A DNA stretch of 59,208 nucleotides from Thioalkalivibrio sp. XN8 (GTDB lineage: Bacteria > Pseudomonadota > Gammaproteobacteria > Steroidobacterales > XN24). The stretch lies in NCBI RefSeq assembly GCF_011058255.1, contig NZ_JAALFH010000061.1, positions 1 through 59,208 of the forward strand, written 5' to 3'. Positions 8,856 through 17,766 of the stretch are shown here, one piece after another; within the stretch, counting starts at the first letter, position 1, and each line of letters starts with the position of its first letter. The translations under genes were made by a program, and so were the position numbers. The notes beneath the pieces are model-generated. The model had not been told where the DNA came from, searched no databases, and worked only from the letters and a program-made list of their open reading frames with translations.

Positions 8856-8931
8856 GCTGTCGTTCTCCAAGGGTTGTTCTTGCGCCGAAATTACTGCATC
8901 GCCGGCGCAGGCGTCCACCCGCGACGCCGGC

Positions 8932-10296
8932 TCAAGCGACCCACAGCGTCTTGGCGTTGACGAATTCAAGCAGCCCGTGGCGCGACAGCTCGCGGCCGTA
9001 GCCCGAATCCTTCACCCCGCCGAAGGGCAGGCGGGGATCGCTCTTCACCATGCCGTTGACGAAGGCCGCGCCGCATTCCAGCCGCGCCGCCAGGGCCGCG
9101 CCGCGCTCGATATCCTGCGTCCAGACCGAGCCGCCGAGCCCGAGCGGGCTGGCGTTGGCCACCGCCACCGCGTGCTCGGCATCCTCGACGCGCACCACCG
9201 TGGCGACCGGGCCGAACAGTTCCTCGTTCCAGGCCCGCATGTCGGGCGTGATGCCGTCCAGCACCGTGGGCGCGTAGAAGGCGCCCGGGCCCTCGAGCGG
9301 CCCGCCCCCGGTCAGCACCCTGGCGCCGCGCTCGACGGCGTCCTGGACCTGCTGGTGCAGCTCGTCGCGCAGGCCGTGGCGCGCCATCGGCCCGAGCGTG
9401 GTGCCTTCGTCCGCCGGATCGCCGGGCACCAGCGCCTCGGCGCCGGCCACGAAGCGCTCGAGGAACGCGTCGGCGATATCGGCGTGCAGCAGGAAGCGCT
9501 TGGCCGCGATGCAGCTCTGGCCCGCGTTCTGGAAGCGTGACTTCAGGCCCTGCTCCACCGCGGCGTCGAGGTCCGCGTCCGCCAGCACGATGAAGGCGTC
9601 CGAGCCGCCCAGCTCGAGCACGCACTTCTTCAGGTGCTCGCCGGCCAGCGCCGCGACGGCCGCGCCGGCGGTGCCGCTGCCGGTGAGCGAAACGCCCTGC
9701 ACACGCGGGTCGGCGATCACGCGGTCCACGGCGTCGCTGCCGATCAGCAGGCTGCGGAACACGCCATCCCGGCAGCCGGCGTCGGCGAACACCCGCTCGA
9801 TGGCCAGCGCGCACTGCGGCACGCTCGAGGCGTGCTTCAACAGCACCGTGTTGCCGGCCGCCAGCGCCGGCACGGCACAGCGCAGGGCCTGCCAGAACGG
9901 GAAGTTCCAGGGCATGATGGCCAGCACCGTCCCGAGCGGCTGGTAGACGACCCGGCTGTCGCTGGCGTCGGTATCGATGCGCTCGTCGGCGAGGAAACCC
10001 TCGGCCTGCTCGACGTAGTAGTCGCAGGCCAGGGCGCACTTCTCGATCTCGGCCTGCGCCTCGGCCTTGAGCTTGCCCATCTCCATGGTGATCAGGCGCG
10101 CCAGCTCGTCGCGCTGCTGCCGCAGCACCCGGGCCACGCGGCGCAGCAGCTCGAGCCGCTCGGCCAGCGGCTGCGCCTGCCAGGCAGGCGCGGCAATCGC
10201 CGCCGCATCCAGGATGTCGTCGACCTGGACCGGCGCATGGCCCTCGGCGCGGAAGAACTCTTCGCCGGTGGCGGGATTGATTGAGACGAAGGGCAC
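8932..10296 (-). CDS. NAD(P)-dependent succinate-semialdehyde/aldehyde dehydrogenase
   Basis: 454 aa from GTG 10294-10296, preceded by AAAGGAGG at good spacing; the longer frame to 10359 lacks this site. Aldehyde dehydrogenase signatures: MPWNFPFWQ, LELGGSDAF (general-base Glu), NAGQSCIAAKR (catalytic Cys), EELFGPVATV. The N-terminus SINPATGEEF and short length resemble the Sad/GabD-like succinate-semialdehyde dehydrogenases of GABA degradation. Substrate is inferred from family only. Confidence 0.92.
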   Translation of the reverse strand: MPFVSINPATGEEFFRAEGHAPVQVDDILDAAAIAAPAWQAQPLAERLELLRRVARVLRQQRDELARLITMEMGKLKAEAQAEIEKCALACDYYVEQAEGFLADERIDTDASDSRVVYQPLGTVLAIMPWNFPFWQALRCAVPALAAGNTVLLKHASSVPQCALAIERVFADAGCRDGVFRSLLIGSDAVDRVIADPRVQGVSLTGSGTAGAAVAALAGEHLKKCVLELGGSDAFIVLADADLDAAVEQGLKSRFQNAGQSCIAAKRFLLHADIADAFLERFVAGAEALVPGDPADEGTTLGPMARHGLRDELHQQVQDAVERGARVLTGGGPLEGPGAFYAPTVLDGITPDMRAWNEELFGPVATVVRVEDAEHAVAVANASPLGLGGSVWTQDIERGAALAARLECGAAFVNGMVKSDPRLPFGGVKDSGYGRELSRHGLLEFVNAKTLWVA

Positions 10297-10371
10297 GGCT
10301 GCGCCTCCTTTATTCAGGGGTATGCCGCCCCAGTGTAGTCGGTGCGCTGCCGCCCGCACTGACGAAACGCA

Positions 10372-10839
10372 CTAGCTCCCCTCGCGGGAGGTCGACGCCG
10401 CTGCGGCCTCGACGCAGGCCGCGCCGATCGCAACTAGGTAACGCATGCTTGCCTGGGTTGCCGGAGCCAGGTCCTCGCGGGCGCGCGGCGCGACTTCCAG
10501 CCGGCCACCTTCATGCCGCTTGATCCAGCCGGCGGACTCCAGTTCGGCCACCTTGCGCCGCACGGTCTCGCGCGGGATGCCGGTGGAATCGGCAATCGAC
10601 TGGACATTGATCGGCCGTCCCTGCTCGGCCAGTTGCCCGGCCTGGAACTCGGTATAGGACCGCCCCTCGACGCGCCGTGGCGGCAGGGTCCGCAGGCCGA
10701 TCACAGCCAGCACCAGCATGCGGTCGAGGTCGCCGCCGAACTCCCGCCGCAGGGCGATCAACAGCTCGGCGAAGTGTTCGACGTGCACAGGCCAAATGTG
10801 GCCGAAGTTCGCCGCGAGCTCATCCTGACCGAAACGCAT
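10372..10839 (-). CDS. Winged-helix transcriptional regulator
   Basis: 155 aa from ATG 10837-10839 (AGG upstream); longer starts reach 11049 but would run into the divergent patatin gene. The C-terminal half has a helix-turn-helix, INVQSIADSTGIPRETVRRK, followed by a wing (SAGWIKRHEGGRLEV). The N-terminal half is helical. It is divergent from the patatin gene, and the shared intergenic region holds a CCCATT-type site, so it is a candidate for binding that motif. Ligand unknown. Confidence 0.8.
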   Translation of the reverse strand: MRFGQDELAANFGHIWPVHVEHFAELLIALRREFGGDLDRMLVLAVIGLRTLPPRRVEGRSYTEFQAGQLAEQGRPINVQSIADSTGIPRETVRRKVAELESAGWIKRHEGGRLEVAPRAREDLAPATQASMRYLVAIGAACVEAAAASTSREGS

Positions 10840-10870
10840 GGTTGATACCTGCAACGAGATAAGTACTTGC

Positions 10871-10882
10871 CCCATTCTGGGC
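10871..10882 (+). promoter_or_regulatory. CCCATT-N2-GGGC site, copy 1 (patatin promoter)
   Basis: CCCATTCTGGGC, followed by GGGTAAGATATT which contains a possible -10 box (TAAGAT). It ends 67 bp before the patatin GTG start. Three similar boxes sit in the same orientation upstream of other genes in the first 18 kb. Confidence 0.5.
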
Positions 10883-10949
10883 GGGTAAGATATTGCCTTC
10901 AACCCTGCCGGCTGCCAAAAATTACCGGCTACGACGCGAGGGCCAGGAA

Positions 10950-12134
10950 GTGCGCCAAAGCCCCACCCGCAACAAGGCCGCCACGGCGTCGATCCTGTTG
11001 GCGGCGCTGGCCGGCTGCGCCGCGCCCCCGGAGCGACTCGAGCCGCCACCGAAGGCGACGCTCATCTCCCAGGTGGCCGGCATCCCGGCCGCGCGCCAGT
11101 GGGGCGATGAAGCGCCGCGCGAGCTCCAGGCTTGGCTCACCCTCCCGGGCGAAACGCTGCAGCAGACCCACAGCGGCGTGATGGGCCGCGAGCACGACTA
11201 CCTCGTGCTCTCCGGCGGCGGCGGCAACGGGGCCTTCGGCGCGGGGCTGCTGTCGGGCTGGACCGCGCACGGCACCCGCCCCGAGTTCCAGATCGTCTCC
11301 GGCACCAGCACCGGCGCGCTGATCGCGCCCTTCGCCTTCCTCGGCCCGGCTTACGACCCGGTGCTGCGCGAGATTTACACGCGTTACTCGACCGCGGACC
11401 TGGTCGAGCCGCGCGGCCTGTTCGAATTGCTGCGCGGCGACGCAGCGCTGAGCACGGCCCGCCTCCGGGCGCTGATCGCCCACTACCTCGACGAAGAGGT
11501 GATCGCCGCCATTGCCGCCGAGGGCGCGCGGGGTCGCTCGCTGTTCGTCGGCACCACCAACCTCGACGTCGGGCGCCCCGTGGTGTGGGACATTACCCGG
11601 ATCGCGGCGCTCGGCACGCCCGCGGCGCGGGAACTCATCTACGACGTCATCCTCGCCTCCACCGCCATTCCAGGCGCCTTTCCGCCGGTGATGATCGAGG
11701 TCGAGGCCGACGGCCGGCGCTACGAGGAGATGCACGTGGACGGCGGCGTGACGTCGCAGCTGTTCCTGGCCTCCTTCGGCATCGACTGGGAGCGGGTCAC
11801 CGCACAACTGGACGTGCAGGGGGCACCGGACCTGTATGTCATCCGCAACGCCCGGATCCAACGCGACTCGGAGGCCGTGCCACGGCGACTGGTGCCCGTG
11901 CTGACCCGCACGGTCGCGACCCTGATCAACGCCCAGGGCATCGGCGACCTCGCGAAGCTCTACGGCACTTCGACCGAATACGGTTTCAACTACCGCGTAG
12001 CGTGGATCCCGGACAGTTTCGAGGGCAAGCCGGCCGAGACCTTCGATCGCGAGTACATGACCCGGCTGTTCGAGTTCGGCTACGAGCTCGCCCGCAGCGA
12101 CCGGCAGTGGACGCTGGTGCCAACCGGCGATTGA
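10950..12134 (+). CDS. Patatin-like phospholipase lipoprotein
   Basis: 394 aa from GTG 10950 (AGG upstream; gives a clean lipoprotein signal ending LLAALAGCAAP); a TTG at 10893 would lengthen it. Patatin acyl-hydrolase signatures: oxyanion loop SGGGGNGAFGAG, nucleophile elbow GTSTG, and catalytic DGG in HVDGGVTSQ. It probably hydrolyses membrane lipids from an outer-membrane-anchored position. Followed 28 bp downstream by a DUF3313 lipoprotein, so likely one operon. Confidence 0.9.
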   Translation: MRQSPTRNKAATASILLAALAGCAAPPERLEPPPKATLISQVAGIPAARQWGDEAPRELQAWLTLPGETLQQTHSGVMGREHDYLVLSGGGGNGAFGAGLLSGWTAHGTRPEFQIVSGTSTGALIAPFAFLGPAYDPVLREIYTRYSTADLVEPRGLFELLRGDAALSTARLRALIAHYLDEEVIAAIAAEGARGRSLFVGTTNLDVGRPVVWDITRIAALGTPAARELIYDVILASTAIPGAFPPVMIEVEADGRRYEEMHVDGGVTSQLFLASFGIDWERVTAQLDVQGAPDLYVIRNARIQRDSEAVPRRLVPVLTRTVATLINAQGIGDLAKLYGTSTEYGFNYRVAWIPDSFEGKPAETFDREYMTRLFEFGYELARSDRQWTLVPTGD

Positions 12135-12162
12135 CCCCTTCTGCGACTTTGAGGACACAACG

Positions 12163-12816
12163 ATGAGAACGCATCCTTGGCCGGTGCTGTCCGTGCTCGC
12201 GCTCACCCTGTCCGGCTGCGCCGTCACTGCCCCGCAGCAGGGTACTCCCGACTATCCCGTGCTCACCGTCAGCGCGGACGAGCCGAATACCCTGCTGTTC
12301 ACCCGCCCAGACATGCAGCTCGGCGGCTTCGACAAGATCCACGTCGCCCCGGTCATCGTCGCGATCCGCGGCGACCAGCAGCAAACCGAGGTCGCCACCG
12401 ACGAGGCCCGCCGCATCGGCATGCACGCGGAGACCGCGCTGAAGGAACAGCTCGGGCAGTACTTCGAGCTGGTGGACCGGCCGGCGGCCGACGCGCTGGG
12501 CGTGTACTTCCGGATCACCGAGCTGGAACCGACCGGCGCCGCGCAGGCGGCCATGATGCTACCGCCGTTTGCGCAGGTGAACGTGCTCAGTCCGAAGGGT
12601 CCGTCCCTCGGCTCGATCACCATCAGCGGGGAGATCTACGAGGGCCTCGCGGAGCAACCCAGCGTGGCCTTCCTCGCCACGCGCGGCCGCGCCGGTGTCG
12701 ACGCCACGGCGGCCTTCGGCCGCTGGGCCGTGGCCGAACAGGTGCTGGACCGGGCCGCCGCGCGGCTGGCGCAGGACCTCGACCAAGAACGGCGGCAGTT
12801 GCAGGACCGTCGCTGA
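12163..12816 (+). CDS. DUF3313-like lipoprotein
   Basis: 217 aa; signal with lipobox LTLSGCAV. The body (GGFDKIHVAPVIV, then YFELVDRPAADALGVYFRITELEP, then GSITISGEIY) resembles DUF3313 envelope lipoproteins. GAGGACA precedes the ATG at 12163. Its place after the patatin gene suggests a shared envelope role. Function unknown. Confidence 0.8.
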   Translation: MRTHPWPVLSVLALTLSGCAVTAPQQGTPDYPVLTVSADEPNTLLFTRPDMQLGGFDKIHVAPVIVAIRGDQQQTEVATDEARRIGMHAETALKEQLGQYFELVDRPAADALGVYFRITELEPTGAAQAAMMLPPFAQVNVLSPKGPSLGSITISGEIYEGLAEQPSVAFLATRGRAGVDATAAFGRWAVAEQVLDRAAARLAQDLDQERRQLQDRR

Positions 12817-12863
12817 GAGCTGCCGCGGCACCCCTCGCGGGCACAGAGCCAGGAGGCGTTGCC

Positions 12864-13895
12864 CTAGCGCCCGAAGAAGTAGGCCACGCCTACGCTGGCA
12901 GCGAAGGCGGAGGAATCGTGGAAATCGACGTCGGAATCGTTCTCCGCTTGAATGATGCTGGCGAAGGCCCGCCAGTCGCCCGTGCCGAGGTCCAGCTTGC
13001 GGAACGCGGAGAGCGAGACGGCGTACCCGTCCGCATCGGTCTTCACGCCATACACCGGGTTGGCTGCGTCGTATTCCCGCTGCGCGACCGACGCTGCGGC
13101 CACGAAGGTCCACAGGTCTCCGCGGTAGCCATACGACAGTTGCAGAGTCGTCGCCTCGCCCGCCACGGCATCGCCGTCCCGGTCTGCGCTGGCAAAGGTC
13201 AGCTGCGGCTGCCAGGTGTGGCGCCCGTTCTCCCAGCGGTAGCCAAGGGTCGCGCGGCTGTCCGTGCCGTCGCGCCTCAGCAGCAGGATCTCGTCAGCGC
13301 CCAGTCCCAGGGCCGGATCGGTGCCGCTGGCCTCTGACTCGACCTCGATGTCCCGGCTCTGGAGCTGGGCAAAGAAGCCGGTGCCGAAGATGCGCCACCA
13401 GTCGAGACGCAGCCCGCTGGAGTCCAGCTCCGTCGCGAGGCGGGGCGTCCCGACCAGGTAGGGATCCTCCCAGACCTCGGTGGGCAGCGCAGCCGTGGTC
13501 ACCAGGCTCGCGCCCAGGACGCCGACCCCGTCCCACTGCTTGCGCAGGCCGAGGCGCGTGGCGAAGTCCAGCGTCACATAGTCCTCGATATTGACGCCAA
13601 AGAACGCCTCCCACCGGTTGCCGAAGACATAGGACAGCTCGCCGCTGACGATGGCGTAGGTCGTGTCATTCGAGGGCGCCGGCTGCGTGACCGACCCAAT
13701 GGTGCTGGTGCTGGCGTCGATCAGGTCGTTCCCCGCCACCAGGTTGCTCTCGAGCTCGAAGTACCCGGCACCCAGCAGCACGTTGCCGTGAAAGCCCGGC
13801 TCCTGCGGCACCCGGTCGTCAGCCGCGTGCACCGGCGCCGCGGCCAAGCCGAAGGTGACAATCGTGAAGATCCCTGCAACAGCCAAAGTTCTCAT
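12864..13895 (-). CDS. DUF2860-like outer-membrane beta-barrel protein
   Basis: 343 aa from ATG 13893-13895 (GGGAG 8 bp upstream); a longer frame begins at 13925. Signal peptide ending APVHAADD, then alternating beta strands and a C-terminal aromatic pattern (VGVAYFFGR) typical of barrels. Segments PGFHGNVLLGAGYFE and EVWEDPYLVGTPR match the DUF2860 family. Probable porin or channel; substrate unknown. A CCTATT-type box lies 68 bp upstream in the same orientation. Confidence 0.82.
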   Translation of the reverse strand: MRTLAVAGIFTIVTFGLAAAPVHAADDRVPQEPGFHGNVLLGAGYFELESNLVAGNDLIDASTSTIGSVTQPAPSNDTTYAIVSGELSYVFGNRWEAFFGVNIEDYVTLDFATRLGLRKQWDGVGVLGASLVTTAALPTEVWEDPYLVGTPRLATELDSSGLRLDWWRIFGTGFFAQLQSRDIEVESEASGTDPALGLGADEILLLRRDGTDSRATLGYRWENGRHTWQPQLTFASADRDGDAVAGEATTLQLSYGYRGDLWTFVAAASVAQREYDAANPVYGVKTDADGYAVSLSAFRKLDLGTGDWRAFASIIQAENDSDVDFHDSSAFAASVGVAYFFGR

Positions 13896-13963
13896 AGCAC
13901 CGCTCCCGGTAAATTGCCGGCGCATGTTCAGCTAAGGCTGCGCGGTCCGGCAATCAGGTAACT

Positions 13964-13975
13964 GCCCAAAATAGG
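13964..13975 (-). promoter_or_regulatory. CCTATT-N2-GGGC site, copy 2 (DUF2860 promoter)
   Basis: On the minus strand CCTATTTTGGGC followed by AGTTAC. It lies 68 bp before the DUF2860 start, the same spacing as copies 1 and 3 relative to their genes. Confidence 0.45.
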
Positions 13976-14110
13976 CAACGGCGTTTGCTGCACTCACGCA
14001 GCCCGACAGCATGGGAGTCGTCGGGGCGCCCAGATTGGGTCGCCATGTTGCCGCCAAACGGTCCGGGCGATGGAAAATAGGCTGTTGCCACGGTCAACTG
14101 GAGCGCCTCC

Positions 14111-15811
14111 GTGTCCCACAAGCCGATCATGCCCGGGCGATGGCGATTGTGGCTGCTGCCGGTGCTGGCAGTGGTGGCGGTGCCGGCATCCTTCGCCCTG
14201 CTCCAACCGGCGACGGAACCCGGCCCGCCGGCCGGCATGGTGCAGCAGGACATTCGCCTGCGGTTGCAAGCGCTCGCTGCGTCGGGACAGGACGCCTCGC
14301 GACTGGTCGCCGACATCTACGCGCAGCGCGAATTCCGGCCCGCGTGGTCGTCCTCCGCGAACCGCCAGGCCCTGCTGCAGGCCATCGAGCAAAGTGAGGC
14401 ACACGGCTTCGACCCCGAGGATTTCCATCTCACTGCGATCCGGTCCCTCCTCGAGCAACTGGATCGCGAGCGCGGCAACAGCGGCCTGCACGCGGAGCTC
14501 GACCTGTTGCTGACCCGGGCCCTGGCGCGCCTCGCCTACCAGCACTACTTCGGTAAAGTCGATCCCGGCAGCCTCGACAGCGCCTGGAACTTCGAGCGCC
14601 CCCTGGTCGGGAGCGACCCCGCGGCAGCGCTCGGCGCGGTCCTCGAGCAGGAACGCCTCGAGGCTTTGCTCGATGAAGTGACCCTGGACTTTCCCACCCA
14701 GGACCGCCTGGTCGCCGCGCTGGCGCGCTACCGGGAGATCGTGCGCCAGGGAGGCTGGCCGCAGGTGCCGTCGGGCCCGCTCCTCAAGCCGGGCGCCCTG
14801 GATCCACGCGTCCCCACGCTACGCCGGCGGCTGGCCGCAACCGGTGACTTGGGAGACCCATCTGGCAGGTCGTCGCGTTACGACGACGGGCTGGCCGCAG
14901 CGGTCCGGCGCTTCCAGCGCCGGCACGGCCTTGATGATGACGGCGTGATCGGCCCGGCCACCCTCGCTGCAATGAACGCCCCTGTCGCCGACCGGATCGA
15001 CCAGCTGCGCGTCAACCTGGAGCGCGGTCGCTGGGTGCTGAGAGACCTGCCGCGCGATTTCGTCGTGGTCAATATCGCCGGGTTCGACGCCCGGCTCGTG
15101 CGCGACGGCCAGACGGCCTGGCGGACCCGTGCCATCGTCGGGCGGGACTATCGCCAGACGCCGGTTTTTCGGGATGCCATCCGGTACCTGGAGTTCAACC
15201 CGACCTGGACCGTGCCGACCACCATCCTGGTCAACGACATCGTGCCCAAGGTGCGCCAGGATCCCGGGTACCTCGCGCGGAACGATTTCGTCATCTACGG
15301 TCGCGACCGGCGCCAGGTGAATCCGGCCACCGTGGACTGGGTGGCAGCCGCGGCAGGACGCTTTCCCTACACCCTGGTGCAGGCGCCGGGACCCCGCAAT
15401 TCTCTCGGGCGGGTGAAATTCATGTTCCCGAACAGCCACGCCGTATACCTGCACGACACTCCTGCCCGGGAACTCTTCGACCGCTCGGAGCGCAGCTTCA
15501 GCTCTGGCTGCATCCGCGTGGAGCACCCCTTCGAGCTGGCCGAGTTGCTGCTGGTCGACCAGCCGGGCTGGAACCGGGCAGGCATCGATCGCGTCCTGCA
15601 GCAGGGCGAGACCACGGTGGTGAACCTGGCCAGGCCGATACCCGTGCTGATTACCTACGGCACGGCCTGGGTTGAGCCCGATGGCGAAGTCCACTTCCGG
15701 AAAGACCTGTACGGGCGCGACGCCAGGCTGCTCGAGGCACTGCACAGGGAATTTCGTCCGCAGCCGGTGGCTGCGTCCCCGACCCATTCTGGGCGGACAA
15801 CCTGTTGTTGA
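14111..15811 (+). CDS. L,D-transpeptidase, YcbB/LdtD type
   Basis: 566 aa; forms 3-3 peptidoglycan cross-links in the periplasm. N-terminal membrane anchor (WRLWLLPVLAVVAVPASFAL), a scaffold domain with AYQHYFGKVDP, a peptidoglycan-binding domain (RRFQRRHGLDDDGVIGPATLAAMN, about residues 255-290), and a C-terminal YkuD catalytic domain with SHAVYLHDTP and SSGCIRVEHP (Cys467). Length is close to E. coli YcbB. GTG start at 14111. The AlgE-like gene follows. Confidence 0.92.
   Translation: MSHKPIMPGRWRLWLLPVLAVVAVPASFALLQPATEPGPPAGMVQQDIRLRLQALAASGQDASRLVADIYAQREFRPAWSSSANRQALLQAIEQSEAHGFDPEDFHLTAIRSLLEQLDRERGNSGLHAELDLLLTRALARLAYQHYFGKVDPGSLDSAWNFERPLVGSDPAAALGAVLEQERLEALLDEVTLDFPTQDRLVAALARYREIVRQGGWPQVPSGPLLKPGALDPRVPTLRRRLAATGDLGDPSGRSSRYDDGLAAAVRRFQRRHGLDDDGVIGPATLAAMNAPVADRIDQLRVNLERGRWVLRDLPRDFVVVNIAGFDARLVRDGQTAWRTRAIVGRDYRQTPVFRDAIRYLEFNPTWTVPTTILVNDIVPKVRQDPGYLARNDFVIYGRDRRQVNPATVDWVAAAAGRFPYTLVQAPGPRNSLGRVKFMFPNSHAVYLHDTPARELFDRSERSFSSGCIRVEHPFELAELLLVDQPGWNRAGIDRVLQQGETTVVNLARPIPVLITYGTAWVEPDGEVHFRKDLYGRDARLLEALHREFRPQPVAASPTHSGRTTCC
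15783..15794 (+). promoter_or_regulatory. CCCATT-N2-GGGC site, copy 3 (AlgE-like porin promoter)
   Basis: CCCATTCTGGGC followed by GGACAA, identical in its 12-bp core to copy 1. It lies inside the last codons of the L,D-transpeptidase gene and 70 bp before the AlgE-like GTG. Confidence 0.5.
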
Positions 15812-15864
15812 CGAGCGACGCGGCGTCGACAATCAAGAGTCGTCTGCTGCATGAGAGGATCCCC

Positions 15865-17637
15865 GTGGCCCAGCTCGTCACAGACCGCCGTACCAGGCTG
15901 CTGCCATTGCTTCTCGCACTGGCAATCGCTGGATGCCCGGCCGCGGCGGCCGCGGCCGACGGCGGCGAACCGGGGCGCGGCGTCGAGATCCAGGCCGACA
16001 TCGCTGAAGGCCTGCCGATCGGGCTCGTCTACGTCCACCTGCTGGAATCGACCGAGGCTCCTGATAACGACGATGCACTGAAGAATGAGATCGCGAATGC
16101 CTTCGGCGTGCGGCCGGGCGGCACGTTCCGGATGCTGCCCGCCGAGGTCGGGCTGAACCAGGTACGCCAGCTTGCCACGGTGAACGCGGCCGAGCTCCGG
16201 CTCTACCGGATGGTCTCCGGCGGCCAGGTGGCGCTGGCCCTGCTCGTCAAGCCAGCCACGGTCGCGGCGCCAGCGCCCGGGCGAGCGAAAGGCATGCTCG
16301 AGACCCGCCGGCTGGCCGACTTCCCGACCCTCTACGAAGACGACCGCTCCAAGTTGGTCTTCATCCTCAACGGCGGCGTCGGCGCCTTCAGCGACGGCGA
16401 GCCCTGGTTCGGCGGCTACGGTGATGCGTTCAACGCCGGCAACCCCACCGCCGAAGACCCGGCGGGCGCCGGCACCACGACCTGGGCGGAGGCCTACCTT
16501 GAGCCCGGGCTCGCGGGCATCTCCCAGTTGGGCGACTACCCGCTGTACGCCTACGGCGAGCTGTCGTACCTGGTGTCCGGCTCGGCCGGCCAGGACATCT
16601 ACAACTCGGGCTCCCGGGGCTACGGCGATTTCGAGAAGCTGTATGCGGGCCTGCTATGGAACCTGCCCGGCGATGGCAACGTGGTGGACTTCACCTTTGG
16701 CCGGCAGGTCTACCAGCTGCGCGACGGCTTCCTGTTGTCGAAGATCCCGGTCTCCACTTCGATCGGCGAGCGCGCCGCGCTGTACCTCGGCCCGCGCCTG
16801 ACCTCGGACCGCACCGCGCTGCTCCAGGCGCGCATTGCCGGCTTCAGCGCCGACGCCTTCCTGATCGAACCCAGCGAAATCGACGAGATCGCCTCGGATA
16901 CGCGGCTGGCTGGCCTCAACCTGCAATACCAGTTCGCGGATGCCGAGGCGGCCTTCACCTATTTCTACGTTCCGGAATCGAAGTCCTCATTCCGGGCACC
17001 GGACGGGAGTCGCTTGCCGCGGGAAGGGCTGCGCACCTACAACCCGAGCCTGTCGCTGAAGAAGCTCTTCGGCGTCGAGGGCGCCTGGTTCAAGACCGAG
17101 TACGCCTGGCAGGACCACGAGGACTTCGACATGTCGGCCGATGCCGCCTACGTGTGGCTCGGCTACCGGATGTCCGAGACGCGCTGGCAGCCGGCGGTCA
17201 GCTACCGCTGGTCCACGTTCTCCGGCGACGATCCCGACACGCAGAGCTTCGAACGCTTCGACCCGCTGTTCTCCGGCGGGCTGGGCAACTTCCTGCCTGG
17301 CATCGTCTTCAGCAAGGTCTACAAGAACGCCAACCTGACCACCAACCGCGCGACGCTGAGCGTGAAGCCGAGGCCCGACCTCGAGCTGATCCTCGACTAC
17401 TTCCATCACCGGGCCGACGACCTGAACAACCTCGGCGGCATCGGCCCGCTGCAGACCCTGGCCTCGCGGGACATCGGCCAGGAACTCACCTTCTCCGCCT
17501 ACCACTACATCGGCCGGCATCTGTTCCTGCAGGGGATCGCCTCCGTCGGCATGCCCGGCGCTGCCATCGACCAGGCCCTGGGCGGCAACACAGAGAACTG
17601 GTACACGCTGCAGCTCGCGCTCTACATGTTCTTCTGA
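15865..17637 (+). CDS. Alginate-export (AlgE)-like outer-membrane porin
   Basis: 590 aa from GTG 15865, chosen because GAGAGG precedes it and it gives a proper signal (LLPLLLALAIAGCPAAAAAAD); the frame is open to 15805. After about 150 residues of periplasmic sequence, a beta-barrel follows with family-like segments (FTFGRQVYQLRDGFLLSK, LDYFHHRADDLNNLGG) and a terminal Phe (LQLALYMFF). AlgE-type barrels export anionic polysaccharide or take up solutes; the substrate here is unknown. No alginate genes are nearby. Confidence 0.82.
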   Translation: MAQLVTDRRTRLLPLLLALAIAGCPAAAAAADGGEPGRGVEIQADIAEGLPIGLVYVHLLESTEAPDNDDALKNEIANAFGVRPGGTFRMLPAEVGLNQVRQLATVNAAELRLYRMVSGGQVALALLVKPATVAAPAPGRAKGMLETRRLADFPTLYEDDRSKLVFILNGGVGAFSDGEPWFGGYGDAFNAGNPTAEDPAGAGTTTWAEAYLEPGLAGISQLGDYPLYAYGELSYLVSGSAGQDIYNSGSRGYGDFEKLYAGLLWNLPGDGNVVDFTFGRQVYQLRDGFLLSKIPVSTSIGERAALYLGPRLTSDRTALLQARIAGFSADAFLIEPSEIDEIASDTRLAGLNLQYQFADAEAAFTYFYVPESKSSFRAPDGSRLPREGLRTYNPSLSLKKLFGVEGAWFKTEYAWQDHEDFDMSADAAYVWLGYRMSETRWQPAVSYRWSTFSGDDPDTQSFERFDPLFSGGLGNFLPGIVFSKVYKNANLTTNRATLSVKPRPDLELILDYFHHRADDLNNLGGIGPLQTLASRDIGQELTFSAYHYIGRHLFLQGIASVGMPGAAIDQALGGNTENWYTLQLALYMFF

Positions 17638-17663
17638 GCGCGCGGGGCCTCGCGTCTGCCGCG

Positions 17664-17675
17664 CCCATTTCGGGC
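17664..17675 (+). promoter_or_regulatory. CCCATT-N2-GGGC site, copy 4 (redox operon promoter)
   Basis: CCCATTTCGGGC followed by AGTCAC. It ends 91 bp before the 4Fe-4S protein start. A second half-like box (CATTTTGCGGGC) follows about 18 bp downstream. Confidence 0.45.
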
Positions 17676-17766
17676 AGTCACCCGGTCATTTTGCGGGCAC
17701 TACTGACGTTGCCCGCCGCAGCACGGGCGTAGCTTCAACCGTGCACGGGGGCCGAAGGAGACGCCC

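Noticed and set aside
7597-9540. 647-codon plus-strand open frame across the peptidase, PA2779-like and dehydrogenase genes
   Set aside because: It spans three supported minus-strand genes and has no recognisable domain.
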